Shown piece after piece: positions 49,851-58,631 of a DNA stretch of 64,000 nt. The stretch comes from Clostridiaceae bacterium (GTDB lineage Bacteria > Bacillota > Clostridia > Peptostreptococcales > Tindalliaceae). The DNA lies in contig JAABSW010000007.1 in the NCBI GenBank assembly GCA_011390155.1, positions 49,317 to 113,316 of the forward strand, given 5' to 3'. Under the pieces are notes generated by a model. It searched no databases and had not been told where the DNA came from. It saw nothing but the letters and a program-made list of their open reading frames with translations. A program made the position numbers and the translations under genes. How positions within the stretch are numbered: position 1 is the stretch's first letter; each line of letters opens with the position of its first letter.

Positions 49851-50585
49851 TTACTCAAAGGATCGCAGAATCTTACCCAAAAAATCTTTGGTTCTTGGGT
49901 GTTGCGGTTCATTGAAAATAGCCTGGGGGGTGTTTTCTTCCACAATCAGACCCTCGTCCATGAAGAGCACCCTGGATCCCACCTGTCGCGCAAACCCCAT
50001 TTCATGGGTAACCACCACCATGGTCATTCCTTCAGCAGCCAGTTCTCTCATAACATCCAGCACTTCTCCCACCATCTCAGGGTCCAGGGATGATGTGGGT
50101 TCGTCGAACAGCATCACCTTGGGAGACATGGCCAGGGCTCTGGCAATGGCAATCCGTTGCTGTTGTCCTCCAGACAGTTGTTTGGGATAAGCTTTGGCTT
50201 TATCAAGCAAACCAATCCGCTTCAACAGTCCATAGGCCACTTCTTCCGCCTCAGCAGCTTTCATTTGTTTCACCTGGATCGGTGCCAGTGTAATGTTTTG
50301 CAAAACCGTCTTATGGGGGAACAGGTTGAATTGCTGAAACACCATACCCATTTTTTCACGCTGACGGTTAATGTTGTTATGTTTATCGGTGATTGAAACG
50401 CCATTGAAAAGAATCTCACCTTCTGTCGGTTCCTCCAAGAGGTTTAAACACCTTAAAAAAGTACTTTTACCGGATCCGCTGGGGCCAATGACCACCACCA
50501 CTTCGCCCTGTTGAATCTCTTCATTGATACCTTTTAAAACATGTAAATCTCCAAACTTTTTATGAAGATTTTTAATGTGAATCAC
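49851..50585 (-). CDS. Polar amino acid ABC transporter ATPase
   Basis: GlnQ-type ATPase of 244 residues: Walker [10 protein letters not shown], signature LSGGQQQR, Walker [15 protein letters not shown] and switch [13 protein letters not shown]. It powers uptake of a polar amino acid or cystine with the two genes upstream. It starts at GTG 50585 within the end of the permease gene, 10 nt after AGGAGG. Last gene of the SBP-permease-ATPase operon. Confidence 0.95.
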   Translation of the reverse strand: MIHIKNLHKKFGDLHVLKGINEEIQQGEVVVVIGPSGSGKSTFLRCLNLLEEPTEGEILFNGVSITDKHNNINRQREKMGMVFQQFNLFPHKTVLQNITLAPIQVKQMKAAEAEEVAYGLLKRIGLLDKAKAYPKQLSGGQQQRIAIARALAMSPKVMLFDEPTSSLDPEMVGEVLDVMRELAAEGMTMVVVTHEMGFARQVGSRVLFMDEGLIVEENTPQAIFNEPQHPRTKDFLGKILRSFE

Positions 50586-51243
50586 TGGCTCTCATCCTCC
50601 TTTCAGCGATGCCCAACAGGTTGGACAGGGTGAATGTGAGTACAAAGTAAATCAGCGCTGCAACAATGAGTGGTTCAAAGGGTCGGTATGTGATTCCCCT
50701 GACAATATTAGCACTGCGCATTATTTCATAAATACCAATCACCGATACAATGGCGGATTCTTTAATAACGACAATAAATTCATTTCCCAGGGCAGGCAGT
50801 ATGTTTTTAAAGGCCTGGGGTATAATGATGTACCGCATGGCTGTTTGATGGGTCATTCCCAGTGAACGGGCCGCTTCCATCTGTCCTCTGTCAACAGACT
50901 GCAGACCGGCTCTGATAATTTCTGCCACATACGCGGCACTGTTAAGGGACAGGGCAATGACCCCCGCTACAAAATCGGGAAATCGCATGCCCGTAATCAC
51001 CGGTAACCCATAAAAAATGATGAATAGCTGTACCAGAAGTGGTGTTCCTCTGACAAATTCAATATAAGCCGCAGCCACAAATTTGACCAACTTAAACCTG
51101 GAGCGCCGCATAAGCGCCAGACCCAACCCAATCACCACTCCAATTAACACTGCCAGCAGTGCCAGCATAATTGTGTTGCGCGTGCCAGTCAGGTAGAGAT
51201 CAGCATATTTAGTGATAAAGCTGAAATCCATGCTGTAATTCAT
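50572..51243 (-). CDS. Polar amino acid ABC transporter permease
   Basis: HisM/GlnP-type permease of 223 residues with about five membrane segments. The family EAA region reads [44 protein letters not shown] 51243 has GGAGG 10 nt upstream. It lies after an internal terminator that separates it from the binding protein gene, and overlaps the ATPase gene by 14 nt. Confidence 0.94.
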   Translation of the reverse strand: MNYSMDFSFITKYADLYLTGTRNTIMLALLAVLIGVVIGLGLALMRRSRFKLVKFVAAAYIEFVRGTPLLVQLFIIFYGLPVITGMRFPDFVAGVIALSLNSAAYVAEIIRAGLQSVDRGQMEAARSLGMTHQTAMRYIIIPQAFKNILPALGNEFIVVIKESAIVSVIGIYEIMRSANIVRGITYRPFEPLIVAALIYFVLTFTLSNLLGIAERRMRASDSH

Positions 51244-51266
51244 TGTTAACACACCTCCAAATTCAA

Positions 51267-51303
51267 GAAAAAAGACGGCGCTTTCGGATGCGCACCGTCT
51301 TTA
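51267..51303 (-). terminator. Partial terminator between binding protein and permease genes
   Basis: Minus strand AAAGACGGTGCGC / GCGCCGTCTTT with a T run. Read-through would give less permease and ATPase mRNA than binding-protein mRNA, the usual stoichiometry in such systems. Confidence 0.85.
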
Positions 51304-51324
51304 AGCATACCAGATTGTCCTGAC

Positions 51325-52209
51325 TTATTCCACTTGTTGTTCATCTGCCAGCGCTGTGGCTTCGGCAATAAATTGGTTAATCAGGTCTGCTTCCATCATT
51401 CTTTCAAGGGATGCGTTGATGGAGGCTGTCAGGTCGTCGTTACCTTTGGCAATGGCGATGGCCACGCCGTCTTCCTGTCCGAAGCTGATGTCCGATACCT
51501 GAAGCTGGTCATCTGCCTTGGCATAAGAATCTGCCACAGGTCCCACCAATACGATGCCATCAATACGATCACTTTTCAGGTCCAGTACCAGGTCATTGAT
51601 ACGGCTTATTAAACGAATCTCTTCTGGATCCGTTATCTGTTCCTTGGCAATTTCTTCCTGTACGGTTGAAATCTGTGCTCCAATACGCTTTCCTGTTAAG
51701 GATTCAATGGTGCCCATTTCTGCTGCATCTTCAGCACGAACGAGAAAACGTTGTTCCGCGCTATAGTAAGGTATTGAAAAATCAACACTTTCCTTTCGCT
51801 CTTCCGTAGGGACCATGCCCGCCACAATGAAATCGATGTTGCCTGCTACCAATGCAGCCAGCAGACCGTCAAAATCCATGTCCCGAATTTCCAGCTCAAC
51901 TCCCAGGTCGTTGGCAATTTCCCGGGCAATTTCGATGTCAAATCCAACCACTTTAAGCTCGCCATCCACTTCCGTTATGAATTCATAAGGCGGGTAATCA
52001 GCCGAAGTACCCAATACAATTTTGCCTTCATTTTGAATGGCTTCGATTTTTCCACCAACAGCCGCTTCCCCATTGGATGGTTCCTCGGCAGGTGTTTCTT
52101 CTCCGTTGGATGGTTCTTCAGCAGGCGCTGTTTGTCCTCCGCAGGCTGTCAGCAGTAGTGCAAGTACCAGCATCAAAGCCAGCAGTATAGACGTTTTTCT
52201 TTTTTTCAT
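51325..52209 (-). CDS. Polar amino acid-binding lipoprotein
   Basis: Extracellular substrate-binding lipoprotein of 294 residues (SBP_bac_3). Signal peptide with lipobox LLTAC, then a linker containing a near-perfect repeat of PAEEPSNGE, then the binding domain (IVLGTSADYPPYEFITEVDGELKVVGFDIEIAREIANDLGVELEIRDMDFDGLLAAL). The aspartate and arginine region (FSIPYYSAEQRFLVR) fits amino-acid ligands, exact specificity unknown. ATG 52209 follows GAGGGGG. Promoter 50 bp upstream. Confidence 0.95.
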   Translation of the reverse strand: MKKRKTSILLALMLVLALLLTACGGQTAPAEEPSNGEETPAEEPSNGEAAVGGKIEAIQNEGKIVLGTSADYPPYEFITEVDGELKVVGFDIEIAREIANDLGVELEIRDMDFDGLLAALVAGNIDFIVAGMVPTEERKESVDFSIPYYSAEQRFLVRAEDAAEMGTIESLTGKRIGAQISTVQEEIAKEQITDPEEIRLISRINDLVLDLKSDRIDGIVLVGPVADSYAKADDQLQVSDISFGQEDGVAIAIAKGNDDLTASINASLERMMEADLINQFIAEATALADEQQVE

Positions 52210-52257
52210 GATTTCTTCCCCCTCAATAGTATGAATAAAAATTTAATCGATTGTATT

Positions 52258-52286
52258 ATTATACACTCGCTTTTCTAAAAATGCAA
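52258..52286 (-). promoter_or_regulatory. Promoter of the amino-acid ABC operon
   Basis: Minus strand TTGCAT (52281-52286), 17 bp, perfect TATAAT (52258-52263). Confidence 0.65.
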
Positions 52287-52309
52287 CCTTTTTTCTCGCT
52301 ATTCCCGAT

Positions 52310-53626
52310 TTATCCCTTTGTTGTATTGGTAAAACCCGGTAATATGCTTGAAGCGGAAGGAATCACATAGGTATCTAAATGAGTGCCCTGCCGCTGTTCA
52401 ATGTCAACAAGTGCTTCCGAAGCACTCCTGAAGACCCTGAACCCAATGCCTTGAAGAATGGATGGCTCCAACTCTGTCACACAATAAACCTGATAATCTT
52501 CTGCCATTTGTGATGCTAAAAATCCGGCAAATTTTGACACTGTAAAAGCCCTGCGCATTTCTTCCTCTCTGGCGGCATGGCTGTGATATCGCATCAACAA
52601 ATCACTCACTTCCGGATGGCCAACACCTTCTTCACACTGACACATCAAAAGTATAATGCCACCCTTATTGACAGCCTCCCTGGCACTGCTCAGTGCTTTG
52701 GTTGACTGGTAAAAGTCAATGTCTTTGGGATACCCTCCCGCAGAGACAACGGCAAAATCTGCCAGTCGGTCTATTGTTACCCGTTCAGCCTTGTCTAAAC
52801 GACGTTTTCCCTCTTCAAAAGCCTCCAGGTAATGTCCGGCCACCACGTCACTGATTCGGTTTTCTTCATTTACCATGACGTTTAGCATGAAGGACGGATT
52901 CACCATCCTGGCGGCTTCTTCCATGTCTGCGTTCAGGCGATTGCCTTCAACATTACCGCAACGAATGTTCGGGTGTATGCCGCTGCCATTTTCGTCACCC
53001 AAAGACAATGAATGGTTTGCCATGATGGAATCATATCCGGCGATGCCGGGCAAAATAGATTTTTTACCACCACCCCACCCTGCCAGGTCATGGAATACAA
53101 TACCTCCCGTAATGATTAGATGATCTGCTGCCAATGCTTGCCGGTTTAACTGTACCACCGTGCCTCTTGAAGTGGTACCCACTTCCACAAGGTTTTTTTC
53201 ATCGCGGCAGTCATGGCTTATGACACGGAATCGATTTTCTAGTTTAGGACCAAGAAGCACCCGTGCTTCTTCCTTGGTCATGGCTCGGTGAGAACCGGTG
53301 GCACATACAAATTGTATGGATTCATCCCCAATACCTGCTGTATTAATCCGATCAACCAATAAAGGTAAAAACACATGCATCCGTTGCCATGAACGGGTCA
53401 TGTCAGAGATGACAATGCAGACTGTTTCTCCCGGTTGCAGCAACTCTTTTAAAGCTGGTCTGCCAATGGGATTATCCAATGCCCCATTAACCAATTCTGT
53501 TTCACTTGGGGTTGGTTCCAAAGTATGTCTGCTTGCACCCGTGAGCACCGACAATACATTTTGATTCTTCAAATCAATACTTTGTGTTTTCCTTCCATAG
53601 GGAAGTTGGTACAGATTCGCATTCAT
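52310..53626 (-). CDS. LarA-type (DUF2088) nickel-pincer racemase family protein
   Basis: Protein of 438 residues of the LarA lactate racemase family. Seen: CIVISDMTRSW, CATGSHRAMT, the SHDC segment and GGIVFHDLAGWGGGKKSILPGIAG, which contains the conserved His and the Lys that carries the nickel-pincer cofactor in LarA. The family includes racemases and epimerases of other hydroxy acids. No larB, larC or larE cofactor genes are nearby. The start ATG 53626 follows GAGGAG. Little room exists for a promoter between it and the cysE terminator, so it may depend on read-through. Confidence 0.88.
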   Translation of the reverse strand: MNANLYQLPYGRKTQSIDLKNQNVLSVLTGASRHTLEPTPSETELVNGALDNPIGRPALKELLQPGETVCIVISDMTRSWQRMHVFLPLLVDRINTAGIGDESIQFVCATGSHRAMTKEEARVLLGPKLENRFRVISHDCRDEKNLVEVGTTSRGTVVQLNRQALAADHLIITGGIVFHDLAGWGGGKKSILPGIAGYDSIMANHSLSLGDENGSGIHPNIRCGNVEGNRLNADMEEAARMVNPSFMLNVMVNEENRISDVVAGHYLEAFEEGKRRLDKAERVTIDRLADFAVVSAGGYPKDIDFYQSTKALSSAREAVNKGGIILLMCQCEEGVGHPEVSDLLMRYHSHAAREEEMRRAFTVSKFAGFLASQMAEDYQVYCVTELEPSILQGIGFRVFRSASEALVDIEQRQGTHLDTYVIPSASSILPGFTNTTKG

Positions 53627-53655
53627 AGCTCAATCTCCTCATATATCCATTCCTA

Positions 53656-53690
53656 CTTAAAAAGGCATATGCATGAAAATGCATATGCCT
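53656..53690 (-). terminator. Terminator of cysK-cysE
   Basis: Minus strand perfect 12-bp stem AGGCATATGCAT / ATGCATATGCCT with a 4-nt loop followed by TTTTT. Confidence 0.9.
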
Positions 53691-53696
53691 ACAACA

Positions 53697-54266
53697 TTAT
53701 ACCACACGTGCCACTTCCGTGGTACCCACCTGAACACTATTCGTGAAGGAAGGGTTTTTTTCCTGACGTTGAGGAATCGACACAGCCGGGATCCCTACAG
53801 CACTATGCCGAGAAGGGACATCTTTCAGTACCACTGCATTGGCACCAACCTTTGCGTAGTCACCCACGTGTATGGGTCCCAGTATTTTAGCCCCGGTTCC
53901 AATCACAACATTGTTGCCTATGGTTGGATGACGTTTACCCTGGTCTTTCCCTGTTCCCCCCAGGGTCACCCCATGGAACAGGGTGACGTCGTCACCCACT
54001 TCAGCTGTTTCCCCTATCACAACTCCCATACCATGATCAATAAAAAATCCTTTGCCAATGTGGGCTCCCGGATGAATTTCGATGCCTGTCATAAAGCGAC
54101 TGAAATTGGAAATGATCCTGGCCAGAAGAAACCATTTATGTGTATATAGAAAATGGGCAATCCGGTGAAAAAAAAGTGCATGCATCCCCGGATAACAGAG
54201 TAAAATTTCCAGGCTGCTCCGGGCAGCGGGATCTCTTTCCCTCACAACATTAAAATAAGAAAACAT
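53697..54266 (-). CDS. cysE: Serine O-acetyltransferase
   Basis: Makes O-acetylserine from serine and acetyl-CoA, the first step of cysteine synthesis. The 189-residue protein is the short form: N-terminal helices ([31 protein letters not shown]) and a left-handed beta-helix with hexapeptide repeats ([61 protein letters not shown]). The catalytic His in IDHGMG and GVTLGGTG are present. It follows cysK by 57 bp in one operon. The product feeds CysK. Confidence 0.95.
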   Translation of the reverse strand: MFSYFNVVRERDPAARSSLEILLCYPGMHALFFHRIAHFLYTHKWFLLARIISNFSRFMTGIEIHPGAHIGKGFFIDHGMGVVIGETAEVGDDVTLFHGVTLGGTGKDQGKRHPTIGNNVVIGTGAKILGPIHVGDYAKVGANAVVLKDVPSRHSAVGIPAVSIPQRQEKNPSFTNSVQVGTTEVARVV

Positions 54267-54323
54267 TTATCCACCCCCTGATCATGGTGTCCTCCAATTT
54301 GCCAGACATGCCTTGCTAAATGG

Positions 54324-55247
54324 TCATGCCTGCTCCTCATACAAAGGCGTGCTCAAATACCGTTCTCCGTTACTTGCTGAAATGACAACGATTCGTTTAC
54401 CAGGCCCCAGCTTTTTAGCCAGTTTCAAGGCAGCACCAATGGCCGCTCCCGATGAAATTCCCATGAACAGACCTTCTTCCCTGGCCACACGCCTGGCAGT
54501 TGAGTAGGCCTCTTCTTCCGTCATTTGAATGATATCATCTAACAGTGACACGTTCATCACTTCTGGTATAAAACCGGCACCTATTCCCTGGAGTTTATGG
54601 GGGCCGGGCTCACCGCCTGATAAAACAGGTGACCCCGCTGGTTCAACCGCAACAATGCGAATGGACTCATCCATTTCTTTCAGGTATTTGCCTGCACCTG
54701 TGATGGTTCCTCCAGTACCAACTCCTGCAACAAAGGCATCCACGCGACCTTCCATGTCTTGCCAAATCTCCGGCCCCGTGGTCCGATAATGCACGTTAGG
54801 GTTCGCCGGATTGTTGAATTGTCCCACAAGTACGGCGCCTGGTGTCTCTTCAATGATTTCCGCCGCCTTTTCCATGGCTCCTTTCATGCCTTTTGAACCC
54901 TCCGTTAACACCAGGGTTGCTCCATAAGCCTTTAGAATCTTTTTACGTTCCACCGTCATGGTTTCAGGCATCACCAAAGTTAGTTTATATCCTTTGGAGG
55001 CCGCCACCATGGCCAACCCAATCCCGGTATTACCACTGGTTGGCTCAACCAGAAGGGTATTTTCATTGATGAGGCTTTTTTCTTCCAGGGCTTCAATCAT
55101 GGCCAGAGCAATTCGATCCTTTACTGAGCCTCCAGGATTTTGAAATTCCAGTTTTACATAAATTTCTGCCATATCATCCTGACACTGTTGATTTAACCTG
55201 ACTATGGGAGTTTTCCCGATCAATTCACTAATTTGGTTTTTTCTCAT
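54324..55247 (-). CDS. cysK: Cysteine synthase (O-acetylserine sulfhydrylase)
   Basis: PLP enzyme of 307 residues that makes cysteine from O-acetylserine and sulfide. The PLP Lys lies in GGSVKDRIA, the substrate loop in [14 protein letters not shown], and the PLP phosphate cradle in [19 protein letters not shown] 55247 follows GGAGG. The promoter has a CymR-like palindrome over the predicted transcription start, so expression is probably repressed when cysteine is plentiful (inferred). First gene of cysK-cysE. Confidence 0.96.
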   Translation of the reverse strand: MRKNQISELIGKTPIVRLNQQCQDDMAEIYVKLEFQNPGGSVKDRIALAMIEALEEKSLINENTLLVEPTSGNTGIGLAMVAASKGYKLTLVMPETMTVERKKILKAYGATLVLTEGSKGMKGAMEKAAEIIEETPGAVLVGQFNNPANPNVHYRTTGPEIWQDMEGRVDAFVAGVGTGGTITGAGKYLKEMDESIRIVAVEPAGSPVLSGGEPGPHKLQGIGAGFIPEVMNVSLLDDIIQMTEEEAYSTARRVAREEGLFMGISSGAAIGAALKLAKKLGPGKRIVVISASNGERYLSTPLYEEQA

Positions 55248-55271
55248 GTAATTATCCTCCTTTTATATCCT

Positions 55272-55291
55272 ACTATTCCAGTCGGAATAGT
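55272..55291. promoter_or_regulatory. CymR-like operator of cysK-cysE
   Basis: Perfect 8-bp inverted repeat ACTATTCC-AGTC-GGAATAGT beginning at the predicted transcription start. The ATTCC/GGAAT half-sites resemble those of the Rrf2-type cysteine regulator CymR. Confidence 0.65.
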
Positions 55292-55298
55292 TGCTTTT

Positions 55299-55327
55299 AT
55301 TTTACTGGTTTCTATCCTTTGTGTCAA
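55299..55327 (-). promoter_or_regulatory. Promoter of cysK-cysE
   Basis: Minus strand perfect TTGACA (55322-55327), 17 bp, TAAAAT (55299-55304), 5 of 6. Confidence 0.85.
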
Positions 55328-55463
55328 GTAAATCACTCTGCCATGTAAATTATGTTTTCAAATCGATCTTTCATCTTCATGTATCAACCATGCATTCGCT
55401 TATCATTTCTCCTGTTCATTTGATTTGTCCAAAGTCTTTCTTTTCTTTTATGGTCAATGTGTC

Positions 55464-55469
55464 TATAAT
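55464..55469 (+). promoter_or_regulatory. Candidate -10 box of the MATE gene
   Basis: Perfect TATAAT about 30 bp upstream of the start; the -35 region is T-rich without a clear box. Confidence 0.4.
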
Positions 55470-55497
55470 AGAATTATGCCATAGGAGGTAATACACC

Positions 55498-56868
55498 ATG
55501 AAAGAGATTGCACAAAAGCACCGGCTGGGTACCGAAGCCATTCTGCCGTTATTAATTAAGCTTTCCATACCCGGTATCATTTCCATGACCATACAGGCAT
55601 TGTATAATGTTGTGGATAGTTTTTTCGTTTCCAGAATCAGCGAAGATGCCTTGACAGCTCTGGCCATTGCCTTTCCTGTCCATATTTTTTTAATCGCCAT
55701 CGCCGTAGGAACAGGGATTGGTACCAGCTCACTCATATCCCGTCTGCTGGGTCAGCAAAAAGAAGAAGAGGCTGTAAGGGTTGCCCAGCATGTATTATCC
55801 GCCGCTTTGGTATACGGAATTATCTCTGCCCTGGCAGGCATCTTTCTATCGGGGCCCATCGTCAGGGCTTTCAGCAATGATCCCCAGGTGATCCGGTATG
55901 GCATTCAATACACACGCATCATCATGATGGGCGGCGTTTTTCTCTTTACTTCCATCATTGCCAGCGATGTGCTGCGGGGACAGGGGAATACCTTCCTGCC
56001 CATGTTGGCCCTTATGCTGGGCGCTGTCACTAATATCATTCTTGACCCTTTAATGATCTTTGGTATTGGTTTTTTTCCCAGACTTGAAGTCACAGGGGCT
56101 GCTTTGGCCACCATTATTTCCAAAGGCATCAGCACCTTCTTTATCTTGCTGTTGCTTTTTAAAGGTACTCATCTGGTGAAACCAAAAATTGAAGCGTATA
56201 CACTTGACCTGTCCATTCTAAAACGTGTTTACCAAGTGGGCCTTCCCAGTATGTTTATGCAAATCTTAACCTCTTTCATGATCGGAGGACTTAACAGCAT
56301 TGTGGGCACCTACACAGAAACTGCCATCGCTGTCACTGGTGTGTATTTTAGGTTACAGTCTTTTGTACTGATGCCAGTGTTTGGGTTAACCCAGGGTTAT
56401 ATTCCCATCATTGGCTACAACTATGGAGCTCGTCAGGTCGACCGCATGAAACAGGCCTTGCGTTATGGGTTATCCATTTCGTTTGTGATCACCGCTTCCG
56501 GTGCACTGTTGTTCAGGTTTTTCCCCCATGTGCTAATCGGCATATTTAATCCAGGTCCTGAAATGATGAGCATCGGGGTGGAAGCTCTTTCCACCATTGC
56601 CCTTGGGTTGTTTGTTGTTGGACCGGCCATCATTGGCGCTACCACCTTTCAAGCCATCGGATTAGGGCTCCCAAGCCTGGCATTGTCCTTTCTGCGGCAA
56701 ATGATTCTCCTGTTGCCTTTGGCCTGGTTACTGGGCCGCATCGGTGGTCTCAGTGCAGTCTGGTATGCCATGCCATTGTCTGAATTCATTGCGTTGTTCA
56801 TTATGATCTTCTGGCTGGGCAGGCGGCTGCAAAAGATTTTTTCGTCATTATCTGACACAACATCATAA
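55498..56868 (+). CDS. MATE-family efflux transporter
   Basis: Multidrug and toxin extrusion protein of 456 residues with about 12 membrane segments in two MatE halves. Seen: LIKLSIPGIISMTIQALYNVVDSFFVSRISEDALTALAIAFP and LGAVTNIILDPLMIFGIGFFPRLEVTGAALATIISKG, both highly typical of the DinF/NorM-like clostridial group. It exports cationic compounds in exchange for Na or protons. ATG 55498 follows ATAGGAGGT. Monocistronic. Confidence 0.95.
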   Translation: MKEIAQKHRLGTEAILPLLIKLSIPGIISMTIQALYNVVDSFFVSRISEDALTALAIAFPVHIFLIAIAVGTGIGTSSLISRLLGQQKEEEAVRVAQHVLSAALVYGIISALAGIFLSGPIVRAFSNDPQVIRYGIQYTRIIMMGGVFLFTSIIASDVLRGQGNTFLPMLALMLGAVTNIILDPLMIFGIGFFPRLEVTGAALATIISKGISTFFILLLLFKGTHLVKPKIEAYTLDLSILKRVYQVGLPSMFMQILTSFMIGGLNSIVGTYTETAIAVTGVYFRLQSFVLMPVFGLTQGYIPIIGYNYGARQVDRMKQALRYGLSISFVITASGALLFRFFPHVLIGIFNPGPEMMSIGVEALSTIALGLFVVGPAIIGATTFQAIGLGLPSLALSFLRQMILLLPLAWLLGRIGGLSAVWYAMPLSEFIALFIMIFWLGRRLQKIFSSLSDTTS

Positions 56869-56874
56869 ACAAGG

Positions 56875-56903
56875 TTGGCATAACTGCCAGTTTGAGGTAA
56901 AAT
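56875..56903 (+). promoter_or_regulatory. Promoter of the 56.9-kb membrane protein gene
   Basis: TTGGCA (56875-56880), 17 bp, TAAAAT (56898-56903): both boxes 5 of 6. Confidence 0.7.
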
Positions 56904-56937
56904 AGAATAGATCTCATCATCTGACAGGAGGAACCTT

Positions 56938-57495
56938 ATGGAATCCAATCAAGTGGTGATGCGCGCATCACTACAGGGAATGCTTAGCAAGCTAATAAAA
57001 TTGGGAGTTTATTTTTTGGCCGTACTATTGGTCTGGAGAAGAGTTCGACGTTATCAAACTAACATCTTTGATACATATGATGTCAGTTATCTTTCTGCCC
57101 TGACCAATGCAATGGAAACTGACATTGAAATGGTTGAAGTCGGTTTACTGGTTGTTTCGTACCTGGCCGTTTTGGTGCTCATTTTTCTCTTTTTATACTT
57201 GGCCTACCATCTGCTCCGTCTACTCTCCCAATTGACCGGGGTCACGGTAATTGATTTCGAGAACAACAAAATTTTAGAGAAAAAATACCTTTTTCCTGTT
57301 CAGCGAATCGAAGATGAAAATATTTTTCATCAGATCATTCAGGTACGTATTGAACAAAACCTGATTGATCGTGTGTTAAAAGGTGGCCATCTCTATGTTG
57401 AATACCTGGTCCTCAGTAAACTTGATTCACAGCTTCGGGTTTTGGAAGTGCCTTTTATTTCCGAACCGGAACGAATAAAGAAGAAGCTCATGTAA
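56938..57495 (+). CDS. Hypothetical two-segment membrane protein
   Basis: Protein of 185 residues that I do not recognise. Two membrane segments (about 17-33 and 66-92) flank a 30-residue outer loop, and the C-terminal half is a soluble beta-rich domain (GVTVIDFENNKILEKKYLFPVQRIEDENIFH) that could be a PH-like fold. ATG 56938 follows GACAGGAGG. It has its own promoter and a strong bidirectional terminator, so it is a real single gene. Confidence 0.8.
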   Translation: MESNQVVMRASLQGMLSKLIKLGVYFLAVLLVWRRVRRYQTNIFDTYDVSYLSALTNAMETDIEMVEVGLLVVSYLAVLVLIFLFLYLAYHLLRLLSQLTGVTVIDFENNKILEKKYLFPVQRIEDENIFHQIIQVRIEQNLIDRVLKGGHLYVEYLVLSKLDSQLRVLEVPFISEPERIKKKLM

Positions 57496-57516
57496 AGGCT
57501 AAAAAAAGCAAAAAAA

Positions 57517-57556
57517 ACAAAACGGTCAGTTCCTGTTTCGGAGACTGACCGTTTTG
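57517..57556 (-). terminator. Bidirectional terminator between convergent genes
   Basis: AAAACGGTCAGT ... ACTGACCGTTTT with a 13-nt loop. The minus strand continues with a long T-rich run; the plus strand with TTTTGTTG. Confidence 0.92.
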
Positions 57557-57580
57557 TTGCGTGTCCTTACATCTGGCCCA

Positions 57581-58372
57581 TCAGTATTCATACACCTTTG
57601 TAAACTCGTCCGGGTCCTTAACCATATCGAAGGGTACCCCACCGGATAAATAAGCGGCATCGACGGTGGAATCAACAATGACCCATTCTCCGTTTATATA
57701 CACTTCGTTCCAGGCATGGTAGCCGTCTACATGTTTTGTATAGCCTTTGACAAGTTTTGTGGGTATACCGTCACTCCGTTTCATGGCAGCCAGCAATGAG
57801 GAGTAATCATAACATATTCCCTTTTTTTCAAGAAATGTTTGTACAATGTTGGGTTTATATGCTGCCGTTAATGTTGGTATTTTATCGTAATCATACGTAT
57901 AATTTTTGATAATGTATTCGTAAATAAGATTGGCTTTTTTCCCTTCCTCTTCCAGTGCACCAATCAATTCCCTGCTTTTAAGAATTGGTTGGTCTTCCGT
58001 GTTCCAGTTTATTTCCTGGATGGAATTTAAAAACACACTGTTGGGATCTTCCATGGCCAGTTTAAGGGTTTTTGACTTTACATAACTGTAGCGTGTTCCA
58101 CCCACATTTTGCAGCACATCAATTTTATAGCTGCCATTGCCCATTTGCAGCGGATAGGTTTCAACCTTGCCATCGTTTCGCAGATCATAGGTATACCTTC
58201 CTTCCCCTTTGGTAATCATTACCTTCAAGGGACGCGAGCTTTTATAACTGATATGAACAATACCCAGGTTCAGGTCCTCCAGGTTAAAGGTAACCCCTGC
58301 AGCCTCACTCATCATGGGCACCATGACTATTAACAGGATTGTGACGATGTATTTCGCAAACCATTTTTTCAT
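57581..58372 (-). CDS. Secreted transglutaminase-like protein
   Basis: Exported protein of 263 residues with a signal peptide (MKKWFAKYIVTILLIVMVPMMSEAAG) and a C-terminal transglutaminase-like domain. The Cys-His-Asp triad is visible: KKGICYDYSSLLAAM, GYHAWNEVY and VIVDSTVD. Such bacterial proteins are thought to act as proteases or in cell-surface processing; the substrate is unknown. The N-terminal 140 residues are a beta-rich region of no known family. ATG 58372 follows GGAGG 8 nt upstream. The leader carries a stable hairpin at 58442-58471. Confidence 0.88.
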   Translation of the reverse strand: MKKWFAKYIVTILLIVMVPMMSEAAGVTFNLEDLNLGIVHISYKSSRPLKVMITKGEGRYTYDLRNDGKVETYPLQMGNGSYKIDVLQNVGGTRYSYVKSKTLKLAMEDPNSVFLNSIQEINWNTEDQPILKSRELIGALEEEGKKANLIYEYIIKNYTYDYDKIPTLTAAYKPNIVQTFLEKKGICYDYSSLLAAMKRSDGIPTKLVKGYTKHVDGYHAWNEVYINGEWVIVDSTVDAAYLSGGVPFDMVKDPDEFTKVYEY

Positions 58373-58441
58373 AACCCATACCTCCACTGCCTATATTCAT
58401 TGTTTACCCGATGACTACCACCCTGGATAACGCATTCTAAC

Positions 58442-58471
58442 CTTCTGATGTAGTTAAAACTCCACCAGAAG
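58442..58471 (-). promoter_or_regulatory. Hairpin in the leader of the transglutaminase gene
   Basis: Minus strand CTTCTGGTG ... CATCAGAAG with an inner AGTT/AACT helix. No T run follows. No known riboswitch was recognised. Confidence 0.3.
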
Positions 58472-58631
58472 CTAAGAATCCTGTTTATGATGAGTAGATC
58501 ATACAACAACCAAGGGAAAACGTCCAGTGTTTTCTCTTAACCATTACCATAAAGCTGAATTCACTACGCTGTTACCCTGTTTATGGCAGTAACAAGGCGC
58601 TTGTCGAAAACATCTGACGAAGGATATTAAA

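Noticed and set aside
52037-52150. Tandem repeat in the binding-protein linker as a mobile or regulatory repeat
   Set aside because: It encodes the repeated PAEEPSNGE of a flexible lipoprotein linker and is an ordinary coding repeat.
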